Source: Diospyros lotus (Eukaryota > Streptophyta > Magnoliopsida > Ericales > Ebenaceae). From it: a stretch of DNA of 64,000 nucleotides. The notes under the pieces are model-generated. The model did not search any database. It was not told the DNA's origin and was given only the letters and a program-made list of their open reading frames with translations. The DNA lies in contig NC_068349.1 in NCBI RefSeq assembly GCF_014633365.1, positions 28,224,753 to 28,288,752 of the forward strand. Reading direction: 5' to 3'. Positions 12,555-23,807 of this stretch are shown piece by piece. Position numbers and translations under genes: made by a program. How positions within the stretch are numbered: the stretch's first letter is position 1; each line of letters opens with the position of its first letter.

Positions 12555-13839
12555 ACATTGCTAGTCCCATAGCAATTAGACTTTACACTGGCCAACATTT
12601 ATATAAAAATTTCAAATTCAAAAACAAAATGTATAGAATAGAACAAGTTATTTAACATACAGTCGAATATTCTAAATCATATTTCAGTCAAAGGTCATAC
12701 AATCTTAGGAACAACAATTAGGATGACTAACACACAAACTTACTCCCTCGAAATTTCGACTTCAAACCTTACTATGGATTTTCCCTCCAATAAAAAAAGA
12801 TTCATTTGGTGTACACACAAGGGGGTGCACCATTATAAGAGTAAATGCAAAACAAGTTCAAACTCGGTGTCATCCCAAATACAAAGAACGTATTTTCATG
12901 AAAGAATAGGGAAATTAACATATCTTCATGACTGGAATAATGCCCTAGATGAATAACTTCTGAATTTAAACAGAATTTCCTACTCCGAACTCGAATCCTA
13001 AGATCACATGATTTAAAGCATCAAGAGGGATCAGACCGGGTTGTAATAGGGCTATGAGGTTAATACAAGTTGTCAAAGAAAATGGTAAAGTGTGCAAAGG
13101 GTGTGTCGGGATTTTTTTTTCTTTCTTTTTTTTTTTTGACACTAATATCAAACTAGACATATTGTTTTTTTCAGCATTTATTTTGAAACACTTGTGCAGA
13201 ATATCTAAGAAAACTTCCTTTCTTTTTTTCTTTTTTCCTTTCTTTTTTTCTTTTTTGTTTCTTTTTTTATATGAAAATACCAAGATAGATTGATTTCTAA
13301 AAACACACCAGGTTTGGACAGACTTCATGTGGTTACGGTTTAGATGAGGGTAAAACAAACATTTTATGCTAAGAACAACTCAAATGGGCTAGTAAGGGAG
13401 GTTAATGTAAAGAAAGAAAAAGGTTAATAGGCTCAAATTGAAATAAATTGATCCCTCTATCATGTTTCTACAAAACGATGTTACTTAGTTAACTAATTTA
13501 GAGTTTGAAACCAGCCAAATTCATCCGCTATCATACTAGACATTCAAAACAAATTGATGTTTTGAAGTTATTGAAAAGATGAGATAAACAATAAAGCGCA
13601 TTAAGAGTAAGTGTTATTTCACTCAGAATCAACGGTTATTAGGCTCAAACACTCACTCGAGTAATAATCTCCACTTCTATTGAGGGATCATGCAGTGTGC
13701 TAAATAGCTAATTACCAATGCCTTTGACTTTATGACTGATAAACTAATTTCCAATTATTGAACACCAGATGCATGCAAATCACCTATTCTAATCTCATAC
13801 ATCTACGTTTTCAAATAAGAAATTAATGCATTCATGATT
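12555..13839 (-). other. Athila 3' internal non-coding region (with 16702-16886)
   Basis: No convincing coding sequence. It contains long T/C-rich runs (13110-13270) that create lysine- or phenylalanine-rich false ORFs. It reads continuously into 16702 once the solo LTR at 13840-16696 is removed. Confidence 0.55.
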
Positions 13840-15144
13840 TGTAACAGTCCACTTCTTCAGGGCTTGTTATGCCTTAGGAAATTTGGTCTATTTTTTTTTT
13901 TTTATCTTTACATTATCCCGAAATTCCCTAAGACCTTATCTAGTGCGAGATATCTACAATAGAAAATAAATACAAAGCGGAAGCTGAATCGAACCTGCTC
14001 ATATAGTAATAACTAGACATGACATTCATTACAAAGTTAATTCATAAGCGTCTGACAATAAATACAATGTACATAATTCTTAAACTACTCATATTACAAC
14101 ATAACATGGTACATTTACTCGCTTCTTGACGTCTCGCGTCACTATATATCACCAATCTCGGAATCATCTTTGCAAGTCCCGACTGGAACGTTGAATGTTC
14201 CAGGGGCGAACCCAAGTGAGATGATGAACCATCTAAGTAAGGGTACATAATGCTATGTTATGAGTGTATGCAATGTCTTTCATCGTAGGTGTCAACTGCA
14301 CCCCTCATGCTACCTACCATTTTAGCGGCCACCTCTTTCGAAGCCGGGGTGTATGGGTGCACCCTTGGTAAGGCAGCGGTGCCAGTTCGTACTCCCTACG
14401 GCCTCATATGCGTGTGATCGATGATATCAACGTGTATTTATGCATTTCATAGTCATGTATGCAGTCTACGTGATGGATACATATCAGGGCATGTCAATAT
14501 GATGAAAATGTTTTCGAGGAAGTACCACTTACCTTCTAAAGCTTATCGGGCTACCTCGATATCCGTGTCTTGTCTCGATTTGCGTGCCAACCTCAAAATT
14601 TGCGCGAGTCTCTTCAAATTCAGCCTCAAAGTATCCTAATCACCATAATTATTTAAATAAACATTAAAACCTATTTTTCCATAATTTCAGGCATTTTCTA
14701 TAATTTTCTCTCTATTTCTTCCTATTTTTCCTCAATAAATCCAGATTAAATATTTCTAAAATATTTTCTCAAATATTTCACTACGATAATTCATAAAATA
14801 ATATTCTTGAATTTATAAAATTTTCTAAGAAATTTTACTCACCTTAACTTAGCATCTCGAATTTCTTTGATATGCGTGCCCCATCCTTGAAACGTGTGCC
14901 CGGACTGTTTTTCTCACCAAAATCTCTGGGATATCACCGAAACATAATTCCCTATTTTCTATAATTTTTCTAGAATTTTTCTAACATTTTCTCTATTTTT
15001 TCCTAATTTTTTTTCTTCTTTTCTTTTCTTTTCCTTTTCTTTTTCTTTTTCTTTTTTTTCTTTTTCTCATTTCTTCTTACTGTTCATCTTCCTCCTTCCC
15101 TTCACTCACCTGCAACTTCTCTTCTTCATTTCCTCTTTCGTTTT

Positions 15145-15240
15145 TCTTTTTTTTTTTTCTTCTTCTTCTTTTCTTCTTCTTCTTCCTTCTCTTTTTCTTC
15201 TTCTTCTTCTTCTTCTTCTTCTTCTTCTTCTTCCTTTTCC
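15145..15240. repeat. (CTT)n-rich microsatellite in LTR A
   Basis: Long runs of CTT triplets with interruptions; the reverse strand reads as Lys/Arg/Glu-rich false ORFs. Confidence 0.9.
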
Positions 15241-15747
15241 TCCCCTCCTTCTCCCTCTTCCTTCTTGCGCGAACAGCCCCTGCCATGCGTGCACGGCGCG
15301 TACCAGCTGCTGCCGCCCGCAAGCCAGCCGCCTCCCTCGTCGGCCGCTGCCACCGCACCACCATGCACCCGCTGCTGCCCGGCTCCACCACGCGCAGCCG
15401 TAGCCACCACCGTCGCCCCCTACTTTGCGATGGCTTGCTGGAGCTCCACGGCCATGGCTGCCATGGCCCGGTTTCTCTTGCTTGCGGCTGTTTCGCGAGC
15501 CTCCACAAAGTCCTTCAGTCGTCGCCGCATCGTGCGAACACCACCGCGATCGCTTGTAGCCGTCACCGCGCCTCCATCGTTGCTGCTCTGCTTGCTGGCC
15601 CGGCTTCCACCGAGCTTAAGGTGCACGGCCATGGCTACCGAATAGCAACTTGTTGTTGCTGCCATGGCCATTTTCGGCTATCTCTCTCTCTCACTCTCTC
15701 TCTCAACCAAAGCTCGAGTTCCCTGTCATTTGCTTCCTACTTCTTCT

Positions 15748-15757
15748 CTATTTATAG
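15748..15757 (+). promoter_or_regulatory. Probable TATA box of LTR A
   Basis: CTATTTATAG followed by GCGG. An equivalent TTATTTATAGG lies at 39989-39998 in copy 3, so the motif is kept between copies. Confidence 0.6.
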
Positions 15758-16886
15758 GCGGCCATTTCTCACGAACGTGTGTATATATATATATATGTTA
15801 TATCACATTAATTACCCAATCTCTTAAATCTTGTTGCCATATCCTCCTTAAATCCCGCTGCCATTTTCTTTCAAGTTGCGCGAATCTCGCTCGACCATGA
15901 ACAATTTTGCAGAGGATCCATCACTTTATCATTTGAAAAATCCCACCTGCAGCAACTTGAAGCTTCCATTCGCACACACACGTACGCCTTGCATTTAATT
16001 CCTCACATCATCTTATCTTACCTACTCATTGATTTTTTACAGATTGAATCCTCAAATCTTACTGGCAATTACTTGCAATTTGAACCAAATCTTCACATTT
16101 AAAGCTTCACAGAAGCTTCAAGTCCCACGCGTCTATATATATATATATGCTTATATATCATATATTACATTATTATATAAAATTATGTATTAAATCTCAA
16201 TTTTTCTCATAATATCACTTGCGCAATTCCCTAATAGCAAATACGTCCTCAAATGCTGGATTAAACTGCATTTTAATACCGAAAATCCATAATTAATAGC
16301 TTAAATTTTACTCGATAATGCTGATTTTTACCCTAGTATCCTTACCGGGCCATCACTTCATCCCTAAACTACTGAAGGGTTGTTTATTACGCAAAACCGG
16401 AGCCCCCCTAGGGTTCCGTTGATTTTTCGAGAACCTTCTACAACGATTCGGTTTTACAGTCTAAATAGTAGCTGTATTTTAGCTGTATCAAAAATCGTTC
16501 CAAATTCGATTTCTTTCGATACCATAAATCCTATCTCGATAAGCTCGTCGAGACCATATAATTTTCCTTATATAATTTCACTCTGAGGTATTCCCTGCAG
16601 TCGATTCGGTACGTATAACTGCTATCAAACCAATTTTTCGGTGTTCTAAACTCATCGAAATTACGTGGCAACCTTATACAAGCATGGGGTATTACATGAT
16701 TCATACTGCAAATTCAACTGGCTATTAGTGTATAACTCCAAAGCTTTAGGGATAGCATTATTTAAAGCACACATAATTTTTTAAAATTTTTAATAGGAGG
16801 AGATAAAAATAAACAATTCAAACAAAACTACAAGCATGCAATTGCAAATTCACAGTTAAACATGGACCAGATAATTCATAAATATA

Positions 16887-16906
16887 CCTTACTTCCCCCT
16901 AACTTG
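16887..16906 (-). promoter_or_regulatory. Internal polypurine-tract-like site 2 in the Athila element
   Basis: The minus strand reads CAAGTTAGGGGGAAGTAAGG, preceded by CAATT. It resembles the terminal tract at 12540 and the site at 19045, and lies just downstream of the LOG-like gene. Confidence 0.5.
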
Positions 16907-17138
16907 AATTGCAGTAATAAAATGGGATTGTTAGGAATACCTATAACTCCACAAGTCTATAAGTTTACTGTGAATTGCTAAATCTTCAACAAACAAGTGA
17001 GAATACCCTATACATATTTTTATATATATTTTTTTCCACACTGAAATAAAGAAAATTCATGCAAGTCATAAAATAAACAGATAAGTCTCAAGAGTACAAA
17101 AAGTACTCCTTACTCAGCCATTTTATCATAGATTTGCC

Positions 17139-17798
17139 TTACAGGGATAAATCTAAATTAATCAGACTCCTTTGGCGCTTGCTTCCAATTGCCTTAGACC
17201 AGTCTATCTGAGGCTCGTAAGGATTGTGTTGTGGAACATAAGCGTGTAATTTCTCTAGCAGCTCCTCAATGGTGGATGCGGAAATAAGAATCTTTCTTGC
17301 TGAAATAGAAATAAACTTTTGTTCCACACCCTGATTAAGAAAAGAGAGCAACCTATAGAAAAAATGGTTAATATTTAAAAGTTCAATGGGTTTGGTATGG
17401 AGATTACTCTTGGCCTAGGAGATTATACAAAAGATTTCTTCAAATGTACCAAAACCTCCTCGTAAAGCAATGAAGACGTCTGATTGATAAATCTTACAAG
17501 CCATGAGCTCAGACATAGAAGTTGTTCTTATAAGTTGACCTTATGTATACCCAAAAATCTGTGGATCAGCTAAAGGCATTAGCATAACACCTACCATATA
17601 TGATTTCCCAAGATGTGTAGCCTGTGAAACACATCCATTCAATCCATGACTTCCCCCTCCATAAACCAAATTAATTTTTTTCTCTCCAAATTTTAGGCCA
17701 AGTTCGCTTGTTGCAAGTTTGTAACAAATATCTCTCCCAAGTTAAGAGCCACATAGTACACATATGGTATTGATTCGATGAACTAGCTGGCCTTCCAT
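17139..17798 (-). pseudogene. LOG-like cytokinin riboside 5'-monophosphate phosphoribohydrolase, captured in the Athila element
   Basis: LOG enzymes release active cytokinin bases from their nucleotides. One frame runs from ATG (17798) to TAA (17139), 219 codons, the usual LOG length. Family landmarks appear in order: ICVLCGS (residues 12-18), NLVYGGGSHGLNGCVSQA (43-60), VFIALRGGFGTFEE (108-121, normally PGGxGTxxE), the helix ISASTIEELLEKL (172-184), and a C-terminal YVPQHNPYEPQIDW. Three in-frame stops occur at codons 19 (17742-17744), 86 (17541-17543) and 128 (17415-17417, replacing the conserved Trp). No frameshift is seen. The Pro of the PGG motif and the Arg-Lys usually found just before it are changed, so activity is unlikely even without the stops. 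Plant LOG genes normally contain introns; none interrupts this frame. It lies downstream of integrase inside the Athila element. Confidence 0.87.
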
Positions 17799-17822
17799 TT
17801 ATGTTAGTTCTTTATGTATGCC

Positions 17823-17941
17823 CTGAAAGTAGAACTGGTTAAAGAGGTTTGGCAATCAAAAGTAACTACATAGAAATTCAACAATAAATAAGCACAAACA
17901 AAAATCATGCGTATATACAAGTAGTTGTGATTGTGGCTCAC
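17823..17941 (-). other. Putative 119 bp intron between ORF X and the LOG-like gene
   Basis: Minus-strand GTGAGCC at 17941 and a pyrimidine-rich CTACTTTCAG ending at 17823 fit plant splice signals. Joining the two sides keeps X in frame to a TAA that directly precedes the LOG ATG (TAAATG at 17801-17796). Confidence 0.4.
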
Positions 17942-18529
17942 GTCTTTCTCTGGTTTTACGTCCAAAAATAGCTTAAACACCTTCTATGAAGCGGGGATAG
18001 GCTTCCCATCCAATTTTCTTAGAAATTGGCAAACAGAGTCAATTATAGTTAGATTCCCAAGACTATAACGTTGGTGGTCACTTCTGAACTGGGTTCATAA
18101 AGCTATAAGTTCTCGTTGCACTATTCCACACGGATGTATCTCAAGAGTCGATCGGATATCATCCAAAGACTCCTTACTCAGTCTATCTTTTATGAAACTA
18201 ATTCTATCTTCTCGATTTATGGAAGTAAACCCCACAGATTTGAATCGTGTGTTACAAGTCCATCGAGCACATTTGTGACAACCATTTAATCTTTTCGCTC
18301 TTCGTTTTATTGAAAAACTACTATTTCCCAAGCCTAGGAAATGCTTAAAACTAGGTGAAGTTTCGCCAAGAAATTGAACTTTTGCTTCAATTAACCAACG
18401 AATATCTTTAGGGATATTTTTACACATCAAAAGCCTAAGTCTTTCACACCTAGTGGCATAAATCCTTTTCAAATCATTTCGTGGGAGAGATGGATAGTAC
18501 TTGCGAATTTTCAAGAGCTGAAGATCCAT
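17942..18529 (-). pseudogene. Unrecognised ORF X upstream of the LOG-like gene
   Basis: An open frame of 144 codons starts with ATG at 18529 and reaches TGA at 18095. It continues in the same frame, past that stop and a TAG at 17984-17986, to a splice-donor-like GAC|GTGAGCC at 17942. The protein is basic, with a C-x2-C-x4-C motif (CHKCARWTC, about residues 82-90) and a charged, helical-looking second half. I do not recognise it. The position after integrase is where Athila-group elements may carry an env-like ORF, but I see no clear signal peptide or membrane segment. An acceptor-like CTATAG lies 16 bases before the ATG, behind a T-rich tract. Confidence 0.55.
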
Positions 18530-18545
18530 TTTTTTTAAAACACAA

Positions 18546-18607
18546 CTATAGTAAGAGAAAAGTAAAAAAAAAAAAAACTATGAATCTTACAAAATGGACG
18601 AGAGTAC
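18546..18607 (-). other. Putative leader intron or env-type splice acceptor before ORF X
   Basis: CAG|GTACTCTCG at 18608/18607 and TTACTATAG ending at 18546 enclose 62 bases with a long T run. A CCCTATAAG motif lies further upstream at about 18684-18693. Together they could be the promoter and leader of a captured transcript, or the subgenomic acceptor of the element. Confidence 0.35.
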
Positions 18608-19044
18608 CTGATTGGAGAACAACACAAAGGAGAGAAGACTGAGCTCAAAGAAGTGTGGCTTGCCTCATGCGGACACAGGGTCTCTTATAGGGCTGTGTAA
18701 GTCACCATTCCAACAACCACACTTGGCTCGAGGCGTGTCACAAGTGTAGGGTCACATCTAGCGTCTCATTTTTCAACATTCGGCGTCTCCTTTTTCTTTA
18801 TAAGGCAGTCTGTTGTTTCCTTTATAGGGTAGTGTGATTGCTCTGCCCAAAAAAAAAAAGTGGTTGTCATCAGCGTTAAATCTGTCTCCCTCTTATATCT
18901 TCATATATATATATATTTTAAAAAATAATAATTTTTTTATTTTATTATATATTTTTTATTATTATTATTTTAGTTTTTTAGTATTTTTTTTAAGGGGCCC
19001 AATAAAATCACATATACCAAACAAAACAATTCCTTAAGTACACC

Positions 19045-19066
19045 TTACCCCCTACCCCCCAACTTG
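19045..19066 (-). promoter_or_regulatory. Internal polypurine-tract-like site 1 after integrase
   Basis: The minus strand reads CAAGTTGGGGGGTAGGGGG, preceded by ATTGAGGACAATGCACAATT. The sequence after it (GTAAGGTGTACTTAAGGAATT) resembles the sequence after site 2 at 16887, indicating a repeated segment. Confidence 0.55.
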
Positions 19067-19273
19067 AATTGTGCATTGTCCTCAATTGGCAATAATAGAA
19101 AAGATAGAGAATAGGCATACCCGGCGATCATCAATGCATGAATATGTGGTGTTTTCTTCACCCTCAATAGCTACAGGGGTTGTTATTAATGTCCTGGACC
19201 TATAGACGTCCATTTAATCTAAATGGAAAGGTGGTTTTTAAACCTTAGATTCCCAGACGATACGAAACCTCCT

Positions 19274-20295
19274 TTACTCATTTGATGGTGGATCTCCTAA
19301 ATCCACAGTTCCTTCGTCTTCCTCATAACTATACTGATAAGATTTCAACCTATGACCATTAACCTTAAGGCATTGCCTTGACTCTTGATTTTCAATTTTG
19401 AAAGCCCCATATTCCGAGATAAACTTGATTATGAAGGGGCCAACCCATCTTGACTTTAATTTTCCCGAGAATAAATGCAATCGAGAATCATACAAGAGTA
19501 CCTATTGCCCGACATGAAAGCTTTTCCTAATGATGCCTCAATCACACAACTCTTTCATGCGAAGCTTGGCCAGTCATGCATTTTTAAATGCATCGTTTCG
19601 CATTTCATCAAGCTCATTTAATTGGAGCTTCCTAGAGAGGCCTGTTCGGTCAAGCTCTTGTTGATTCTTTGAATTGCGCAATATGCTCTATGTTCAATTT
19701 CCACGAGTAGATGACAAGGTTTACCATACACTAATCTATATGGAGACATTCCCAAGATCGTTTTATATACAATCCTATATGCCCAAAGAGCGTCCGTTAA
19801 TCTCAAAGACCAATCTTTACGATTGGTGGCAACGGTCTTTTCTAGGATATGTTTAATCTCCCTATTAGCTAGCTCGGCCTGACCACTGGTTTGGGGATGG
19901 TACGGTGTGGTAATCTTGTGCAGCACACCGTATTTTTTCATGAGTCCTACCATGACCTTGTTACAAAAATGGGAACCCCCATCACTAATGATCGCTCGTG
20001 GCATCCCAAACCGACTGAAAATGTTCTCCCTTAAAAATTTCACCGCAATCCTATGGTCATTGCTCCTTGTTGGGATTGTTTCGACCCATTTAGACACGTA
20101 GTCAACAGTAAGTAAGATATACTCATGCCCAAACGAGCTGACAAATGGACCCCTAAAGTCTATACCCCAACAGTCAAAGACTTTTAACACCTGGATTGGT
20201 TGTAATGACATCATGTTTCTCTTAGATAGACTGCTTAGTTTTTGACATCGATCACAACTTGCACAAAATCTGTACACGTCCTTAAATAGTGTCAA
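19274..20295 (-). pseudogene. Athila integrase, decayed
   Basis: Integrase inserts the retroelement DNA into the chromosome. The frame 20295-19618 holds the CASCDRCQK cysteine pair of the zinc-binding N-terminus, then the catalytic core: WGIDFRGPF (first Asp), AIISDGGSHF (second Asp) and QAELANREIK (catalytic Glu). WAYRIVYKTILGMSPYRLVY follows. After a break, 19495-19274 gives the C-terminal DNA-binding domain (LFSGKLKSRWVGPF). The three acidic residues are present, but the domain is split and the start of the zinc finger (HH pair) is not in this frame. Confidence 0.88.
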
Positions 20296-20424
20296 CCAAT
20301 AAAATCCACTTTGTAGAATTTTTACAACTATTTTCTTGATAGAAAAATGGCCTCCACAAGCAAGAGTGTGACAGAAATTAATGACACTTTGTTGTTCATG
20401 ATTGGGAATGCATCTGCGGATGAT

Positions 20425-21030
20425 TTAGTCAGGACAATACTTGAACAGATATGGGTCATCCCAGAAAAATGTCACCACCTTCTTGAAAAGTTTTTGTTTA
20501 TCTAGTTTAGACCAATAATCGGGGATCCATTTAGTGACTAGATAATTTTCTATGTCAGCGTACCATGGAAAGGTGGGTAGTTCAGTTTGATTGTTTGTTT
20601 GAAATAATTGTTCGTCAGGAAAGTAATCTTGGATTGGGTTTTCAAATTGATTAAGATTCTGGCATGGTAGACGAGATAAGTGATCGGCCACCGCATTTTC
20701 TACCCCTTTTTTGTCTCTGATCTCAATATGGAATTCTTGTAACAATAAGATCCATCAAAGGAGATGGGGTTTTGCATCCTGCTTTGTGAATAAATATTTG
20801 AGAGCAGCATGGTCAGTAAAAACAATCACCAGTGACCAACGAGGTAAGACCGGAATTTGTCTAGGGTGTAGACAACTGCTAGCAACTCTTTCTCTATCGT
20901 GGTGTAGTTCTTTTGAGCCTCATTAAGAGTTTTGCTAGCGTAATATATCACATGAGGTTTCTTGTATTTCCTTTGCCCTAACACAGCTCCTATCGCGTAA
21001 TCACTGGCGTCACACATCAGCTCAAATGGT
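20425..21030 (-). pseudogene. Athila RNase H and connection region, decayed
   Basis: The frame 21017-20826 starts CDASDYAIGAVLGQR and continues YASKTLNEAQKNYTTIEKE, the first part of a Ty3/gypsy RNase H with its first Asp and Glu. A break follows, and 20745-20425 carries IEIRDKKGVENAVADHLSRL, the RNase H end, leading into the linker before integrase. RNase H degrades the RNA strand of the replication hybrid. Stops and a frameshift disable it. Confidence 0.85.
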
Positions 21031-21161
21031 AGGGACCAATCAGGGGACTGAATGATGGGTGCAAAAACGAGTGAGTTTTTTTAATTTCTCAAAAGCAGTT
21101 TGACACTTATTGGTCCACTCAAAGGGCATGTCTAGGGCTAAAAAGCGACATAAAGGTCTGG

Positions 21162-22931
21162 CTATGGCACTGAATGAAGCAATAAAGCGCCTATAAAAAC
21201 CAACATGGCCAAGAAAAGACTAACATCCCTCACATTCTTCGGGGTGGGTAATTTTTGAATTAATTCAACCTTAAACTGATCGACCTCAATACCTTTAGAA
21301 GAAACAATGTGTCCCAAGACACTTCCTTGAGTGACCATGAAGTGACACTTCTCCCAATTTAGCACTAAATGCTTTTCCTTGCACCGCTCTAGGATTCTCT
21401 CTAAATTTTTCAAATAACTGTTAAAGCTGTCTCCATACACTAAGAAGTCATCCATGAAGACTTCCACCACATTCTCTACAAATTCACTGAAGATGCTTAT
21501 CACACATCTTTGAAATGTTTTAGGGGCATTGGACAGACCGAATGGCATTCGTCTGTAAGCAAATGTCCTGAATGGACAAGTGAATGTGGTCTTCTCCTGA
21601 TCCTCTAACGCGATTTCAATTTGATTATACCTAGAGTACCCATCCAAGAAGCAGTAGAAGATATGTCCCACTATTCTCTCCAAGACCTGATCCAGAAATG
21701 GAAGAGGAAAATGATCATTCCTCATCACAGAGTTGAGCTTCCTATAATCAATGCACATACGCCATATGATCAGGATGCGCGTAAGGATGAGCTCATTGTT
21801 CTCATTTGCTATCACAGTGACTCTTGACTTCTTAGGTACAACTTGAGCCTGACTGACCCATTTGGAATCTAAGATGGGGTAGATGATACCTACATCTAAC
21901 AGTTTAAGAACCTCTCCCCGGATAACTTCTTTCATGTTCGGGTTCAGACGCCTTTGCGTTTGCCTTATAGGTTTTGTATTTTCCTCTAAGAAGATCATAT
22001 GGGTGCAGATGAGGGGACTAATGCCATGTAGGTCAGAGATGGACCATCCTATAGCTTTTTTGTGCATTCTAAGGAGATCTAGTAATGCTTCCTCTTAATG
22101 TAATTCCAGGCTTGATGAAATCACTACTGGCAAAGACTCTCTTTCACCTAAGAATGCATACTTAAGGTGATTCGGCAATGGTTTTCTCTCAAGTTGGGGC
22201 GGGTGGACAAAAGATGATGGAGTTTTATTCCCAGGTAATTTCAATGGCTCTGGGCCAAGTATCAATTGTGTGATCACCCTGGTTGACTCAACGTCAGGCT
22301 CTATCTCTTCCGAAGTTTGCTTCTCTAAATTATAAATAACCTGCTCGTAAAGAGCCTTCTCAAAGTATTCTTCACTTAAGGTCTGGATTAAATCAACCTC
22401 CTCCAATTCCATTTCGTCATTTGGTTGCTTAGCTACCTTGAAAACATTCATCTCCACCGTCATATTCCCAAATGATAGTTTCATGATCCCATTCCTAAAA
22501 TTGATGATAGCATTCGAAGTAGCAAGGAATGGTCTCCCTAGGATAATAAGAATAGGCTACTGAGGACCCTGGTGGGGCTGGGTATCTAAGACAATGAAGT
22601 CCACTAAGAAATAGAATTTGTCCACTTGGATTAGGACATCATCCACAATCCCGCGAGGAACTTTTACTAATCGGTAGGCCAATTGAAGAGTGACCCTAGT
22701 GGTCTTGAGTTCTCTCAACTCTAGCTGCTGATAGATACTGAAAGGCAACAGGTTAACACTAGCCCCTAGGTCAAGAAGTGCTTGGTCGACTTTTGGCTTC
22801 CAATTATGCAAGTAATGGTAGGACATCTTGGGTCCTTGTACTTTGGAGGGGTCTTGAATTGAAGGATAGCACTTACTTGTTCCATCAAGAATGCTTTTTC
22901 CCACACGTTGATTTTTCTTTTGACTGTACAA
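21162..22931 (-). pseudogene. Athila protease and reverse transcriptase, decayed
   Basis: One frame runs from 22931 to 21162 with two in-frame stops (at about 22558 and 22096). The protease motif is LLDLGASVNLLP, with ILGRPFLATSNAIINF further on. The RT part includes DYRKLNSVMRNDHFPLPFLD, FRRMPFGL-type sequence (AYRRMPFGLSNAPKTFQRC) and the active site VFMDDFLVYG. It ends in VLGHIVSSKGIEVD and a broken thumb region. These domains process the polyprotein and copy RNA to DNA. A short foreign-looking insert (around 21770-21800) interrupts the palm before CIDYRKL. Confidence 0.9.
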
Positions 22932-23014
22932 AGATCCTTCAAAAACTTAGCATACGAAGGTCTTTGCTTAATTGCATCCAATAAAGGAATGTTTATCCTT
23001 ACCTGTTTGAACAC
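22766..23014 (-). pseudogene. Athila gag-protease linker, frameshifted
   Basis: INIPLLDAIKQRPSYAKFLK, DLCTVKRK and TPPKYKDPRCPTITCIIG are typical of the segment leading into Athila protease. The frame then shifts by one near 22800 relative to the protease motif. Confidence 0.8.
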
Positions 23015-23807
23015 CTCGTGTATGTCTGCATTTGTTTTATCTCTTTTTGATTGGGCTAATTTTTTAGGAAAAGGTGGTCATGGTTCAAATTTGAATCTCT
23101 CTTCAACACTCTTCCCTTTTTCCTTTCTCTCTTGCTCTCTTTCTTCCTCCTCGTCTTTCTTCTTACCCTTTTTACTTCCTTCATTCACTTCCTCATCATT
23201 CATTTCATCATGCCCTTGGTCTTTTTTACTAGTGGTAGGCCACACTGTCCTAGGGTCCTCAGGTTTTTCAATTACTTTCCCACTCCTAAGGATAATGACA
23301 GACTGGACTTGCTCATGATTCTCACTAGATGACCCTTCAGCTCTATGGGCTTAACCTACGGGGTTCAGACTTGGTTGTGAGGGAAACTTCCTTGGTTCTC
23401 TAGCACTCATGGTCTGAGTCAACTTAGTCAGCTGACTTCTCATGTCTTCTAGAGCCCTATTTGTTTGTTCTTGAAACTTGGCTACTTGGGTATTGGTTCC
23501 TATTTGACCTTGCATGAATTGTTATAAGGTGTCCTCTAGAGATCTCCTATGAGAAGGTTGATATGCACTAGATGACCCTTGGTTTGGTTGGTAAGACTGT
23601 GGCTGTGAGGGGAATGGTGCATGGGGTTGGGCGGCAGAATCGTTTCTCTATGAAAAATTAGGGTGATTACGGGAGTTGGGGTGGTATGTATTGGAATTAG
23701 GATTGTACCCTGAGTTGAAGTCCTACCCTCGGTGTAACGTGGTTATGATCCAAACGCTTGGCCATATAGGACCTGTTTAAAAGCAGGAATGGTAGGACAA
23801 TCTTCTG

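Larger units (their letters stand above)
13840..16696 (+). mobile_element. Solo LTR, family A, copy 2, complete
   Basis: It runs from TGTAACAGTCC at 13840 to GGGGTATTACA at 16696 (2857 bp). It is flanked by a perfect 5 bp duplication TGATT (13835-13839 and 16697-16701). The plus orientation is inferred from a TATA box at 15748-15757 whose counterpart is present in copy 3. Inside are a CTT-rich tract (about 15005-15245) and a GC-rich, CpG-rich block (15265-15650). It has no gag or pol, so it is what remains after LTR-LTR recombination. ORFs of 126-180 codons across the GC-rich block look spurious. Confidence 0.93.

Noticed and set aside
12966..13358. Lysine-rich ORF in the Athila 3' region
   Set aside because: Product of T-rich runs; not in frame with any element protein.
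15077..15827. ORFs of up to 180 codons across the GC-rich block of LTR A copy 2
   Set aside because: They overlap on both strands, are Lys/Arg/Glu- or Ala/Pro/Cys-rich from simple repeats, and have no counterpart in the other two family-A copies.
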